From Hymenobacter lapidiphilus (GTDB lineage Bacteria; Bacteroidota; Bacteroidia; Cytophagales; Hymenobacteraceae), in contig NZ_QVLT01000026.1 in NCBI RefSeq assembly GCF_003417065.2, forward strand, positions 1-64,000: DNA of 64,000 nt. Direction: 5' to 3'. This document shows, piece after piece, positions 27,121 to 37,214 of the stretch. Made by a program: the position numbers and the translations under genes. Each line of letters opens with the position of its first letter. Positions within the stretch are counted from its first letter, which is position 1. The notes under the pieces were generated by a model. It saw only the letters and a list, made by a program, of their open reading frames with translations. It was not told the DNA's origin and did not search any database.

Positions 27121-28356
27121 TTAGTGAACGGCGTCCGATTCGAAACCCAGCACGGTCAGGCGCACCGGGCGGGCAGTTACTTTGTGGCGGACTACCGTAC
27201 TGAAATCGTCCAGCTTGATTTGGTGCACCTCGCCCAGCGTGGGCACGGCGATGTACGCGAATTTTTCGGTGGCTTCTAAAACCGGTTTAAAGGTATCAGC
27301 AGCTGGTGTGGCCGCGAGTACGTCGCCCTCCTTTTTGAGGGTGCCGGTGACCAGGTCATAGATTCGTAGCTTACCGTCCAACGTCAGCACCAGCAGGTTT
27401 TTGCCGGCATAATCGGTTTTGCACTGGAAGGCATCGTTACCGGCGTAAATCGGAGTGATTTTGTTGTCGACCAGATTAATCAGGTAAGCGCCTTTAGCGC
27501 CCGAAAACCCGATGAATTTACGCGCCTCTTTGGCATAAAGAACCGTACCCAGGCGGAAAGCCCCGAAGTCCGTGGGGTTAGGAATCAGGCGTTGCTGGCC
27601 GTTCTTGTTCACCACCAGTACCCCGGCGCTGGTGTTGGCAGTGGACGTCCAGGCCCCGAACACGGCGTTTTCACCGTCGGAGGCGTTGCCGTGAATCGCG
27701 CCGGTCTGCAGCGTGGAGGCGTGGGTCAGGGCACCGCGCTTGTCAATCACCTGCACGCGGGTGGGACTGGCGCCGCTGGCGCTGGCCGTCGTCACGGCGT
27801 AAGTATCATTGCCGAAATGGGCCATGGCCCCGTGGTGGGGCACCAGGCCCGCGTTGACAACCGTGAAACGGGCACCGGAATTGTGAAAATTCGTTTCGTT
27901 GCTCACGCTGAGCGTACCGTCGCCGTCGTTGAAGATGAGCGTTTCGGCTCCACTGCTTTTGAAGTGGGCCGGCCGGGGGGCCGTGGACGTTATGGCACCC
28001 CACTTGGGCGTGCCTTTTACATCGATATGGTCGCCATGCGACTCCAAGCCCGTGTCAAACATTTTGACCAGGTTCTGCGGGCCGTAAAGCACCCCGGCAA
28101 ACCGGCCCGAAGCCGTTGGGTATAGCGTGCCCAACGGAAAATCCGTGTCGAATGAAGTAATGGAAGCATCGCGCGGGGTAATCTGCGTGAGCTTAAGGTC
28201 CTGTTCGTCGGTAACGAGCACCCGGACGTAGCGGTACTCTTTAACGTCGGGAGCTACCTCGCTTTTGTCGTTTTTGTCGCAAGATGCCAGAAGCGTTGCC
28301 GCCGCCAAGCTCAGCGCCAGCTGAAGGGTACGATGAGTGAGTCGGATGTTTCTCAT
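27121..28356 (-). CDS. AztD-like periplasmic zinc chaperone (putative)
   Basis: 411 aa lipoprotein: signal peptide with lipobox LLASC, then a repeated beta pattern resembling a seven-bladed propeller. The segment with clustered His (GLESHGDHIDVKG) and others (PHHGAMAHFG, GAIHGN) resembles the zinc-binding loops of AztD, a propeller that passes zinc to an ABC uptake system. Two palindromes of the local Zur-box type lie upstream (28401-28424 and 28562-28584). The family assignment is by eye and moderately certain. Confidence 0.68.
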   Translation of the reverse strand: MRNIRLTHRTLQLALSLAAATLLASCDKNDKSEVAPDVKEYRYVRVLVTDEQDLKLTQITPRDASITSFDTDFPLGTLYPTASGRFAGVLYGPQNLVKMFDTGLESHGDHIDVKGTPKWGAITSTAPRPAHFKSSGAETLIFNDGDGTLSVSNETNFHNSGARFTVVNAGLVPHHGAMAHFGNDTYAVTTASASGASPTRVQVIDKRGALTHASTLQTGAIHGNASDGENAVFGAWTSTANTSAGVLVVNKNGQQRLIPNPTDFGAFRLGTVLYAKEARKFIGFSGAKGAYLINLVDNKITPIYAGNDAFQCKTDYAGKNLLVLTLDGKLRIYDLVTGTLKKEGDVLAATPAADTFKPVLEATEKFAYIAVPTLGEVHQIKLDDFSTVVRHKVTARPVRLTVLGFESDAVH

Positions 28357-28400
28357 GATTGAAAAGAAGAAAGAAATTGTCGGGACAAAGGTAAAGCATA

Positions 28401-28424
28401 ATTTGCAACTATGATGCGTTAAAT
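28401..28424 (-). promoter_or_regulatory. Zur-box-like site, AztD-like gene
   Basis: ATTTGCAACTATGATGCG, 45 bases upstream of the AztD-like start. It shares TGCAACTA and the spaced right half TGC with the palindrome apex at 23.1 kb and the site at 38.7 kb. Confidence 0.5.
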
Positions 28425-28561
28425 ATGCTTTGACACACTTCCTGCCTTGGCTGCATCTAGGTAGATTAATAGCTTGTCATGTTAATAAAAAGCGGTAAAT
28501 GACTTGAAAAGCAATATTTTGTCAACTTATTTTGCATTCTAGTTTGATAAATAACAGTTGC

Positions 28562-28584
28562 TTTTATGCAATAAAGATGCAAAT
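28562..28584 (-). promoter_or_regulatory. second, weaker Zur-box-like site
   Basis: TTATGCAATAAAGATGCAAA, about 200 bases upstream of the AztD-like start, within a 347-base gene-free AT-rich stretch (28357-28703). It matches the core at about 11 of 15 positions. Confidence 0.35.
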
Positions 28585-28703
28585 ACAAGTTCTGCTTGGG
28601 TCCTGACACGAATGCATTAGGCTGGGTTTTCACGCGGAAACGCTACTTGGCCACTTGTGAAAGTGGTTATTCCGTCAAAAGAAGACCCCATATAATCCGC
28701 TCG

Positions 28704-30959
28704 TCAAAACTGTTTGATGTAGCTAACCTTGCCGATAGTTTGCTGCTGGCGTGAGTCGAGACGGGAGTTATCCAGCTCGTTGAAAACCAGGTACACGTAG
28801 CTCAGGGGCTGAAATTCCCAGCTGGCGCGCACGTTCCAGCGGGCCAGGCGGGCGGCCGAGCTGTACTGGTAGAAGGCCGTGAGCTGCACCCGCGGATTCA
28901 GGGCCAGGCGCAGTTCCGGGCCCAGCAGCCAGGCGTCCTGGTTTTGTTTCTCGATGCCCACATTGCGCAGGCGGTTGTACTCGCCGTCGAGGCTGAGGGC
29001 GGCGTGGGCCGAGGGCGAATAGCGCAGGCTGGCTTCGGCGCGGCGCAGCGTGCCGTTGAAGTAGCCGCCGCTGCTGGCCGTGGTGCCGAAGTAGAGTTTG
29101 CTCGACGGGTCGGTGGCGAAGCGGACCTCCACGCGGTTGTAACGGTAGCGGCCGGCCCCAATCAGCACCCCCACCGGGTCGAAATCCACGGGTAGATTCT
29201 GGCGGTTATGCTCCAGTTTCAGGTAGAATTGGCCGCCGCTTTGCAGCAGAAAAAACAGCGGGCTCACCGCGAAGGATCCCTCCTGAAACTTGCCGTCGCT
29301 GGCCCCCTGGTACACATCCACCGAAAAATCGGGCTCGATAGAACGGATGAATGTTGGCTTCCACGCCGGCCGCCAAATCAGGTAGCCGTAGGGGTTGTGG
29401 TACACCAGGTCCTGCCGCGCCACGAAGCCCATGGCCGGCCGGTAGGCGCGCGTGATGACGCTGTGGCTGGTGGACACGAAGAACTGGTTGGTGCTGTAGC
29501 TGGCCCGCACATAGCCCGCCGCGCCCTCGCCCCCCCCGCCCCGCGTGAGCGAGCCCGACAGCAGGTAATTGAGCGTGAGCGGCTGGCTGGGCCGGATGAG
29601 GCCGTCCACGCTCACGGTGGTATTCTGGCCGTAGGCGCGGCCCTCGTCCGCGGCCTGGTCGTAGCGCGAGGTCACGAGCAGGCCCACGTTGTTCTGCTTC
29701 CCGTAATTTTTCAGAAAACGCCCCACGCCGAAGTGGGCCGGGGCTTGGCCGCCAGCAAAGTCTTCGCCCTTTTGATGGACGTAGAGCCCACCAATGCCCC
29801 GGCCCACGGTGCGGTCGGTGTAGCGGGCCCCGCCGGTGAGGGGCAGCGGCAGGCCGTTGTCGCCGAGGCCGATGGTGCGCGAGAAAAACGGCTGAAACAG
29901 CGGGGTGCTGGGCGCGAATAGCCCGGCATTCTCCAGAAAAAACTGCCGCCGCTCCGGGAAGAATACGTTGAAGCGGCGCAGGTTAATCACCTGCCGGTCG
30001 GCGTCGGCCTGAGCGAAGTCGGTGTTGACGGTCAGGTCGAGCACGGCGTGGGGGTTGAGGGCCCACTTCACGTCGCCGCCTACTTTCACTTTCGTGTCGA
30101 TGTCAGTAGGCTGGTCGGGGCCGTCGCGGCGGCGGTCCTGCTGCACCACCACGTAAGGCTGCACCCGGATATTGGCCGAGGCGGCCGGGGGCTGGAGGCC
30201 GCGGACCACGGCCGCGTAGCTCATGCGGGCGTTAGTGTAGGCGCGGGGCCAGCCGGGAAAACCGGACGTCTGGTTGCGGCGCCGGGCCAGCCGCACGAAG
30301 TTGATGCCCCATTCCACGGTGTCCGCTGGGCTTTTGCCGCTGCCTTTGCTGGCATTCTTGCCCGCCGTTGGGTAACGCAGCGTAGCCCAGGGCAGCTGCA
30401 TTTCGGCCACCCAGCCCGAGTCGGTGCGGGTGGTGCGCACCTTCCAGAGAGCGTCCCATTCCCGGTCGAACAGGTTGTCGTCGAACGCCTGCAAGTCGCG
30501 CTGGGCCCCGTAGGGGTTGGTCTGAAAGCTCATTACGTTGCGCCGGGTCAGGAACGGGTCAAAGCCCACGCCGAACAGGTCGTGGTCGAAGAAGCCGAAG
30601 TCGCGGCGCATATCCGGGGCCCGCAGCCCGGCGCGGCCCAGCGAATCGGGGCAGAACGCGCCGATATAGAGGTTCTTATCATCGAAGATGATGCGCACGT
30701 CGGTGTCGGGCCGGGCGGCCTGGCCCTGGTTGGGCTCCACCTGCCGGAAGTTGCGAACGACCGGCGCGGCTTTCCAGGCGGCCTCATCGAGGCGGCCGTC
30801 CACGCTCACGGGGCTGGTGGCCCGCACGGCGCGGATAACGGGCGGCACGGGCGGCGGCGCGAAGATGGTGGCATCCTGGGCGCGGGCGTCCGGGCTGGTG
30901 GCCAAGCTAAAGCAGAGCCCACTCAGAAAAAGCCACCAATACTGATTGAAAAGACGCAT
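28704..30959 (-). CDS. exported DUF5916 protein with CBM9-like domain
   Basis: 751 aa from ATG 30959 (MRLFNQY); a start three codons upstream is also possible. Signal peptide, then a carbohydrate-binding (CBM9-like) domain (about 40-215: VDGRLDEAAW, DDKNLYIGAFCPD), then the long DUF5916 beta-rich region (LDLTVNTDFAQADADRQVIN, FFPERRQFFLENAGLF), which probably forms an outer-membrane barrel. Such proteins accompany many Bacteroidota metal and nutrient loci; their role is unsettled. It follows the two ABC permease genes on the same strand. A collapsed second copy lies at 26.4-26.7 kb. Confidence 0.87.
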   Translation of the reverse strand: MRLFNQYWWLFLSGLCFSLATSPDARAQDATIFAPPPVPPVIRAVRATSPVSVDGRLDEAAWKAAPVVRNFRQVEPNQGQAARPDTDVRIIFDDKNLYIGAFCPDSLGRAGLRAPDMRRDFGFFDHDLFGVGFDPFLTRRNVMSFQTNPYGAQRDLQAFDDNLFDREWDALWKVRTTRTDSGWVAEMQLPWATLRYPTAGKNASKGSGKSPADTVEWGINFVRLARRRNQTSGFPGWPRAYTNARMSYAAVVRGLQPPAASANIRVQPYVVVQQDRRRDGPDQPTDIDTKVKVGGDVKWALNPHAVLDLTVNTDFAQADADRQVINLRRFNVFFPERRQFFLENAGLFAPSTPLFQPFFSRTIGLGDNGLPLPLTGGARYTDRTVGRGIGGLYVHQKGEDFAGGQAPAHFGVGRFLKNYGKQNNVGLLVTSRYDQAADEGRAYGQNTTVSVDGLIRPSQPLTLNYLLSGSLTRGGGGEGAAGYVRASYSTNQFFVSTSHSVITRAYRPAMGFVARQDLVYHNPYGYLIWRPAWKPTFIRSIEPDFSVDVYQGASDGKFQEGSFAVSPLFFLLQSGGQFYLKLEHNRQNLPVDFDPVGVLIGAGRYRYNRVEVRFATDPSSKLYFGTTASSGGYFNGTLRRAEASLRYSPSAHAALSLDGEYNRLRNVGIEKQNQDAWLLGPELRLALNPRVQLTAFYQYSSAARLARWNVRASWEFQPLSYVYLVFNELDNSRLDSRQQQTIGKVSYIKQF

Positions 30960-31101
30960 AGCAGACAATGAATATTAGCGGGGCTTGCGGGCTACCAGCT
31001 TCACCAGCGGCAAAGCAAAGACGAAGGAAAAAAGGAGTTTCATGGCAGGAATTGAAAGAAGGAAGAAGGTTATTCGGACCCGATAGCAGCGGTAGTGGCG
31101 G

Positions 31102-32514
31102 CTACCTCACCCGCGCCAGCCGGCGGTAGCCAAACAGTGCCAGCCCCACCGCCCACAGCAGCAGCGGCCAGGCGCTCCAGCCCACAGCCCCCAGCGAAGT
31201 AGGAGCCGATTGGTAATCAAACTCCGGGAATTTGTTCAGGTCCGCCCGGCCGAAAGGCTTGCCGCTCAAATCGTAGTCGAAGCTGAAATAGCGCCGCTGC
31301 TGCTGGTAGGCCAGCACCGCCCGCACGAAATCCTGGTGGTGGTTCAGCTCGGTTTGGGCCAGCTGGTTGCAGGCGTTCAGGGCGGTGTAGGCGGGGTTGA
31401 GCAGGTTGAAGCCCAGCGTCTGCTCATACAGGGCCGCCTGCTCCCGCGCCTGCACGGCCCCGACGGCGTTTTTCTCCTGCTGCTCCAGCTCCACGTAGGC
31501 CACGAACCGAAACTCCGACGTGTCGCGGGCGGGGGCGTAGCGGGCCTGGGCAAAGCGCGGGGCCGCCTGCTGAAACGCCTGAGTTAGCCGGGGCATGCGC
31601 CAGTACCACGGGCCGTCTTTCTTCCGGCTCAACGACACCAGGCGCATAGACTCCGGGTCGGTTTGGCGCTGGCTGAGCGCATAATTGAGCGTTGAGGGAA
31701 TGAGCAGCAGCACCAGCACCCACACGCTCAGCAGCGTCAGGGCATTGAAAGCGGAGCCCCGGCCCAGCGCGGCCACCGCGTACGTGGCCGCGCCCCAGAA
31801 GCCCACGTACAGCAAACTCACCAGCAGCCAACCCACCATTTGCGCCAGCTGCGCGCCGGGCACCCGGTTCAGCAGGAAGCCCGCCCCGCTCAGCGCCCAG
31901 ACGGCCGCCAGCGTCAGCCCCACCCGGAACAGCAGCTTATAGCCCACCACCGCCCGCACCGAGCCGGCCTGCACCCGCAGCAGCGCGTACGTGTGCTGCT
32001 CCTGCTCTTCGCTCAGCACGTTGTGGCCGTAGGCGATGAGGAAGAGCGGCACCAGGAAAATCAGCACGAAAGCCAGGTCGAAGTTGCCGGCCAGCAGCTT
32101 GTCGGGGTTGCGGATTTCAGTGGTTTTGCCCTCGTTGGCGTTATCCCAGGGCACGGCGGGGTAGTAGTACGGGTACACGTCGCGCTGCCCGATAGAGAGG
32201 CCCGCCAGCGGGGCCAGGGGCTGGTACACGATTTTATTTAATTCCCGGTCCGTGACCACCGCATCGTGCGCCCAGCGCCAGTCGCGCTTGCCCGCGTCGG
32301 TGAGCGTATCGGCCCGGAAGCGGGCCAGGTGCTTGGTCAGCCGGGCCGCCTGGCTGGCATCGATGCCGCGCAGCACGGCGCGTTGGGTTTGCGCGAAGGC
32401 GTGGCCGGCGTACAGGCCGTAGGCCCCGGTCAGCAGCAGAAACAGCAGCCCGCCAACCAGGAGCTTACTGCGCCTAAACAGCTGCCATTCGTGAGCAAAG
32501 ACGGTTTTCCACAT
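31102..32514 (-). CDS. ABC-2 type permease, DUF3526 family
   Basis: 470 aa membrane protein. N-terminal helix after FAHEWQLFRRSKLLV, a large extracytoplasmic loop (about 50-170), then five clustered helices (about 175-290 and the C-terminal one) and a second periplasmic loop with NACNQLAQTELNHHQDF. This arrangement matches DUF3526 permeases. With the second permease (32553) and the ATPase (36409) it likely forms one ABC system; these are usually linked to TonB receptors in Bacteroidota. Direction and substrate are unknown, though context suggests metal. Confidence 0.82.
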   Translation of the reverse strand: MWKTVFAHEWQLFRRSKLLVGGLLFLLLTGAYGLYAGHAFAQTQRAVLRGIDASQAARLTKHLARFRADTLTDAGKRDWRWAHDAVVTDRELNKIVYQPLAPLAGLSIGQRDVYPYYYPAVPWDNANEGKTTEIRNPDKLLAGNFDLAFVLIFLVPLFLIAYGHNVLSEEQEQHTYALLRVQAGSVRAVVGYKLLFRVGLTLAAVWALSGAGFLLNRVPGAQLAQMVGWLLVSLLYVGFWGAATYAVAALGRGSAFNALTLLSVWVLVLLLIPSTLNYALSQRQTDPESMRLVSLSRKKDGPWYWRMPRLTQAFQQAAPRFAQARYAPARDTSEFRFVAYVELEQQEKNAVGAVQAREQAALYEQTLGFNLLNPAYTALNACNQLAQTELNHHQDFVRAVLAYQQQRRYFSFDYDLSGKPFGRADLNKFPEFDYQSAPTSLGAVGWSAWPLLLWAVGLALFGYRRLARVR

Positions 32515-32552
32515 AAAAATTCAAGACTAAAAAAATAGCTGACAACGCGGCC

Positions 32553-33983
32553 CTACACGGCCGACAGGCGGCGGGCGGCCCAATGCACCAAGCCCAGCGT
32601 GCCCAGCACCCAAGCCAGCAGGGCCAGCAGCTCGGCCCGGTAGGGGCGCAGGCTGCCGCCAATGGTGGGCGGCTGGTACGTGAAATCGGCAATGCTCTGC
32701 CAGTAGGTCGCGTCCACTTTCCAGCCCCAGTCGCCGGTTTTGGAGCCGCCGTAGGCCATTTTTTCGTTGAGCGTTTTCACCAGCCCGCGCCGGTAGGTTT
32801 CGGCCTGTTGCAGGAAGCGCAGGTGGTGGTGAATGTCGGTTCCGGCCAGCCCCCGCGAGAGGCGGCTGACGGCCAGCAGCGGGTCGAGCAGGGCCACGCG
32901 GCCCGCCAGCTGGTTTTGCCGCGCCAGGGTGCGCTGCAGGGTGGCGGCCTGCCGGTCGTAGGCGCGGCCGTGGTACACGTCGTCGGCCTGCATCAGCAAA
33001 CCGTCGGCGTTGAGAGGCAGCTGTTGCAATTCCTTGACCTGGTAGCGCGCCAGCAGCGAATCCTGAAATTGCTTAGCGCGGGCATCGTTGGGGTCGTGGC
33101 CATTGAGGCCCTGCTTGTAGGCGGCGTCCAGCTGCTCCTCGAATTGCAGCCGGGTGGGCAGCTGGAACGACTGCTCCCCCACGCTCATCGCCAGCTTGGG
33201 CAGCAGGATGGTCAGCCCAAACCAGCCCGCCAGCATCAGCACCAGCACCTGGCTGGGGGCCGCCAGCCGGGCCGACGCGTACACCGTGGCCGTGATAATG
33301 AGCACGTAGTACAGCGCGTAGCAGCTCAGCAGCAAGGCCAGCCGTCCCCCTATGTCCCGGCCGCCATCCGCCCCGGCCGGCCCGCTTCGCAGCAGCAGCA
33401 GCGCGGCCCCCGACACGGCCAGCACCGCAAGCATCAGCCCGCAGTAGCCCAGCACCTTGCCCCACAGCAGCCGCCGCACCGACACGCCCTGCGCCACGAG
33501 CAGCTTCAGGGTGCCGGCCTGCCGCTCGGCCACCACGGCGCGGTGGGCCACGAAAATCAGCATCAGCGGCAGCACCACCTGCCAGAGCACCGTGAACGAG
33601 AGCTGCCCGAACCGCACCAGCGACGAATTGCGCTCAGCGGGCGCGAACTGCACCTCGTTCTGAAAGTGGCCTTCGATGCGCAGCGTCACGCCCACGAACT
33701 TCTCAATGCCAGGGTCCACCACGCTCAGCAGCGAGGTCGGCTTGAAGACGAACGTGCCGTAATGCGTGGCGTTGTGGGGGTTGGTGGCCCCTTGAGCCAG
33801 GAAAAAAGCCCGCATGGCTTGCCGGGCCGCCGCCCGCTCATGGGCGGCTTTCTGGTAGTCGGCGCGGCCGGCCACCAGGCAGAAGACTAGCAGCAGCAGC
33901 AAAAACACGCCCAGGCCCCGCACGGCGCGGGTGCGCAGGCTGGTCCGGATTTCGTGGGCGGCAATTTGGAAGACGGGGTTCAT
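32553..33983 (-). CDS. ABC-2 type permease, DUF3526 family
   Basis: 476 aa from ATG 33983 (MNPVFQIAAHEIRTSLRTRA); the frame is open further upstream but there it overlaps the TonB receptor gene. Helix one near residue 25, a periplasmic loop, a block of helices about 180-300, another loop (LLDPLLAVSRLSRGLAGTDIHHH) and a final helix. It is a paralogue of the next permease, from which it is separated by 38 bases. The C-terminal part is also related to that of the chimeric gene at 37.2 kb. Confidence 0.84.
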   Translation of the reverse strand: MNPVFQIAAHEIRTSLRTRAVRGLGVFLLLLLVFCLVAGRADYQKAAHERAAARQAMRAFFLAQGATNPHNATHYGTFVFKPTSLLSVVDPGIEKFVGVTLRIEGHFQNEVQFAPAERNSSLVRFGQLSFTVLWQVVLPLMLIFVAHRAVVAERQAGTLKLLVAQGVSVRRLLWGKVLGYCGLMLAVLAVSGAALLLLRSGPAGADGGRDIGGRLALLLSCYALYYVLIITATVYASARLAAPSQVLVLMLAGWFGLTILLPKLAMSVGEQSFQLPTRLQFEEQLDAAYKQGLNGHDPNDARAKQFQDSLLARYQVKELQQLPLNADGLLMQADDVYHGRAYDRQAATLQRTLARQNQLAGRVALLDPLLAVSRLSRGLAGTDIHHHLRFLQQAETYRRGLVKTLNEKMAYGGSKTGDWGWKVDATYWQSIADFTYQPPTIGGSLRPYRAELLALLAWVLGTLGLVHWAARRLSAV

Positions 33984-34026
33984 GGCGGTAGGGGGCGGGC
34001 GTTTTTGAAGCAGACCATCCGGGCGC

Positions 34027-36399
34027 TTACAGCGCGTAGCCCAGCGTGAGCAGGAAGTTGCGCGGGGTACCGGCGAAGTAGCTGTTGAATAGGCCGCTGC
34101 GCACGTAGCGCTTACCCAGCAGGTTGTTGCCGTTGGCTTGCAGCGAGAACTGCCGGTAGCGGTAGCCCACCACGGCATCCACGATGCCGTAGCCGGGGTA
34201 AGTCAGCACGTCGGCGTCACCAGGGTTGCGCGTGCTGCTGTAGCGGGCCCCGGTATAGCGGTAGCCGCTCCCCAGCAGCAGGCCTTTCAGGGCGGGCTGA
34301 CTGAATTCGTAGGTGGTCCAGAAGCTGCTCAGGTGGCGGGGCGTGTTGGCCAGCTCCCCCCCGATTTCCTCCGGCACGTTGCTGTCGGTCACTTCCGTGC
34401 GGTTGTAGCTGTAGTTGGCGATGAGCTGCCAGCCGGGCAGCACCGTGCCCGTGAGCGTGGTTTCAATGCCCCGGCTGCGCACGCCGCCCAGCGCGCGGAA
34501 CAGCACGTCGCCCGTTAGGTCGAACGCCTCGTTGTCAAAATTCAGCACGTTCTTTTTTTGAATCTGGTACACGGCCACCGTGGGCACGAGGCGGTGGTTA
34601 AGAAAGTCGCCTTTCCAGCCAATTTCCCCCTGCCGGGTAAGCTCCGGGTCGAAGGGCCCGCCGAACAGGGCCGAGTTGGAGTACTGCGGCACGAAGCCCG
34701 TGTTATAATCCACGTAAAACGAGTTGCTGGTCGTGGGCTGATACACCAGGCCGATGCGTGGCAGCAGGGCCGTGGTGTTGTCGGGCGTTTCCTTGAGCTG
34801 CTGATAGTCCACCAAGTCGTAGGTCAGCTCGTCGGCGGTGTAGCGGAAATAGTAGTGATTGTAGCGCAACCCCAGCAGGGCCTTGAATTTGGGCGAGAGC
34901 GTTACCTGGTCCTGCACGTACACCCCGTAGGTATTGTTCGTGAATTTCTCCCGGCCCGAAACATACCGGACCTTGGCCGGGTCGTTGATTTCGGCGGGGT
35001 TGAAAGCCGCGTAGATGGGCGCGTTCACGTTGAGCGGCGCGGCGCGCCACAGGCGCAGACCTTCGGGATAATCCGCGTTTTCGTAGGCCAAATCGAGGCC
35101 GCCCGTCAGGCGGTGCTCGGTGCCGGCCAGCGCAATCTGGCCGGTAAGAAAGGCGTTCAGGGTGCGGGTCGGGGCGCTGCGTACCTGCTGGGTGCGGCCG
35201 CGACTAAAGCTGCCCGTCGAGTCGAGGGTCGAGCGAATGGAGTAGGAAATATCGTCGGCGCGGCTTTTGGCGTAGCCCAGCCACAGGTTGGCAGCCCAAC
35301 GGTCGGAGAAGCGGTGCTGCATCTGCGACTGTAACTGGTAGGAGTCGCCTTCGTAGCGGGCATCGGCGGCGGAGACGCGGAAATTATCGGGCACCGAAAA
35401 CAGCTGACCGGCAGCCTGCGGCAGGTCCGGCACGCCCCGCTGCGTTGACCGGTCGCGGTTGTAGGTCGCGTTTACCTGCCAGCTGGTGTTCACGCCCGGC
35501 TCCCAGCGCAGGCTGCTGAACAGCTGCACGGTGCGGTGCTCGAAGTCGCGGGTAAAACGCCCCCCGCGCTCATAGCCGACCCCGGCCAGGGCGTACAGGC
35601 GCTTGTCCGAAGTAAGGCTGCCGGCCACGTCGGCCTGCGCCCGAAACAGATTGAAGCTGCCGCCCGAAAGGCCGGCATTTACGGCCGTGGTTTTCTTGGG
35701 CTGCTTGGTTACCAGGTTCAAATTGCCCCCCACGGCTCCCTCGCCGTACAAAATGGCCGACGAGCCGCGCAGCACTTCAATCCGCTCCACGTTGGCCAGG
35801 AAGGGCATCACGCCCTCCGGGTTGCCGATGCCCTTGATGCCGTTGGTCAGAAAGCTCTGCGAATTCGTCGTGAATCCGCGAAAGCCGTAGTTGCCCGTGG
35901 CCGAGGTCTCGCTCACGCCGGCCGCGTTGCGCAGGGCCTCGTCCAGGCGGTATACCTGCTGCTGGCGCAAGGTGCTTTGGTTGATAACCTGCACCGACTG
36001 GGGTAAATCCTTGATGGGCGTGTTGGTGCGGGTCAGGCCGCCGGCACTGGTTTCAAATGCCCGCCGTTCGGTTACAACCACCTCCTGCAACACCTGCTGC
36101 TCCTTGTCGAGGGCCAGCTGGAGCTGGGTTGTCAGCCCGCCCTGCACCACAATATTTTGCTTCTGAGCCGTATAGCCCACCCCCGACACGATAAGCGTGT
36201 ACTGACCGGGCGCGATTTTGTCCATGAAAAAGGTGCCGTCAACATCGGTAGCGGTGCCCAAGGCGGTGTTTTCCAGCCGCACCACCAGCCCGATTTGCGG
36301 GGCTTGGGCGGCGTCGGTAATCCGGCCGCGCACCGTGCCGGTTTGGGCTACCGCGCAGGTAGCCGACACGCAGCCAATAAGGGTAAAAGCGAGTTTCAT
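34027..36399 (-). CDS. TonB-dependent outer-membrane receptor
   Basis: 790 aa: signal peptide (to about residue 19), a carboxypeptidase-regulatory-like domain (about 22-105; GRITDAAQAPQIGLVVRLEN), a plug domain (about 120-235; NTPIKDLPQSVQVINQSTL, FGFRGF-like NYGFRGFTTN) and a 22-strand barrel ending in aromatic residues. The plug resembles siderophore (FhuA/FepA) receptors. Placed between an ABC ATPase and permeases in a zinc-type locus, it may import a metal complex. Substrate not evident. Confidence 0.92.
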   Translation of the reverse strand: MKLAFTLIGCVSATCAVAQTGTVRGRITDAAQAPQIGLVVRLENTALGTATDVDGTFFMDKIAPGQYTLIVSGVGYTAQKQNIVVQGGLTTQLQLALDKEQQVLQEVVVTERRAFETSAGGLTRTNTPIKDLPQSVQVINQSTLRQQQVYRLDEALRNAAGVSETSATGNYGFRGFTTNSQSFLTNGIKGIGNPEGVMPFLANVERIEVLRGSSAILYGEGAVGGNLNLVTKQPKKTTAVNAGLSGGSFNLFRAQADVAGSLTSDKRLYALAGVGYERGGRFTRDFEHRTVQLFSSLRWEPGVNTSWQVNATYNRDRSTQRGVPDLPQAAGQLFSVPDNFRVSAADARYEGDSYQLQSQMQHRFSDRWAANLWLGYAKSRADDISYSIRSTLDSTGSFSRGRTQQVRSAPTRTLNAFLTGQIALAGTEHRLTGGLDLAYENADYPEGLRLWRAAPLNVNAPIYAAFNPAEINDPAKVRYVSGREKFTNNTYGVYVQDQVTLSPKFKALLGLRYNHYYFRYTADELTYDLVDYQQLKETPDNTTALLPRIGLVYQPTTSNSFYVDYNTGFVPQYSNSALFGGPFDPELTRQGEIGWKGDFLNHRLVPTVAVYQIQKKNVLNFDNEAFDLTGDVLFRALGGVRSRGIETTLTGTVLPGWQLIANYSYNRTEVTDSNVPEEIGGELANTPRHLSSFWTTYEFSQPALKGLLLGSGYRYTGARYSSTRNPGDADVLTYPGYGIVDAVVGYRYRQFSLQANGNNLLGKRYVRSGLFNSYFAGTPRNFLLTLGYAL

Positions 36400-36408
36400 G
36401 AACTAAGG

Positions 36409-37110
36409 TTAAATGGTCTGGAGGTAAAGCTCCTGGAGTTCGGGAGCGGTGATTTGGGCGGTGGGCAGCACCGTTGTCAACTCACCCTGGCGCATGATGC
36501 CGACCTGGGTGCCGACCTGCACGGCGTTGAAAATGTCGTGGGTGGCCATGAGCACCGTTTTGCCCTGCTGGCCCAGCCCGCGCACCAGGTCCGTGAATTC
36601 CTGGGTGGCTTTGGGGTCGAGGCCCGAGGTAGGCTCGTCCATCAGCAGCACGTCGGCATTTTTGGCCAGGGCCACGGCAATGCCCACTTTCTGGCGCATG
36701 CCCTTGCTATAGCCGCGCACCGGCCGGGGGTGCGCCGCCGCGTCCAGCCCGGCCCGCGTAAGGCAGTCCGCCAGCTCGGCCGGCGCGTAGCGAAACCCGG
36801 CCAGCCGGCTGAAGTAGCGCAGGTTTTCCAGGCCCGACAAGTTGCCGTAGAGCATCACTACTTCCGGGATGTAGGCCACGAAGCGGTTGGTGTCGGGCGC
36901 GTTCAGGCGCACGTCCACTCCGTTCAGTTGCGCTTTGCCCGCCGTGGGCGCGATAAAGCCCAGAAACAGGTTGAGGGTCGTGGTTTTACCCGCCCCGTTC
37001 TGGCCCAGCAGGCAGCACACGTCGCCGTCGTGCAGCGTCAGGTTCAGGGGGCGCAGGGCCGGCTGGCCGTTGTAGTCTTTGCTGAGTTGCAGGGCTTGTA
37101 GTCGAATCAT
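36409..37110 (-). CDS. ABC transporter ATP-binding protein
   Basis: 233 aa with Walker A GQNGAGKTT, Q-loop, signature YSKGMRQK, Walker B VLLMDEPTSGLDP and switch His in MATHD. It matches the single-domain ATPases of ABC-2 systems. It lies 9 bases upstream of the TonB receptor gene and two DUF3526 permeases follow, so it is likely their energy source. Confidence 0.92.
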   Translation of the reverse strand: MIRLQALQLSKDYNGQPALRPLNLTLHDGDVCCLLGQNGAGKTTTLNLFLGFIAPTAGKAQLNGVDVRLNAPDTNRFVAYIPEVVMLYGNLSGLENLRYFSRLAGFRYAPAELADCLTRAGLDAAAHPRPVRGYSKGMRQKVGIAVALAKNADVLLMDEPTSGLDPKATQEFTDLVRGLGQQGKTVLMATHDIFNAVQVGTQVGIMRQGELTTVLPTAQITAPELQELYLQTI

Positions 37111-37214
37111 TGCACACGGAAGGAAAATTGTGGGAGGCGGTTCGCTGTCATTTCAGCTATTTGTTCGGCGGTGCGTGGTAGGGGCGCATTCCCGGTGGCA
37201 TTAAGCCGCACCTG

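Noticed and set aside
32583..33890. Long plus-strand open frame (435 codons) opposite the ABC permease
   Set aside because: Antisense shadow of the DUF3526 permease; no family features.
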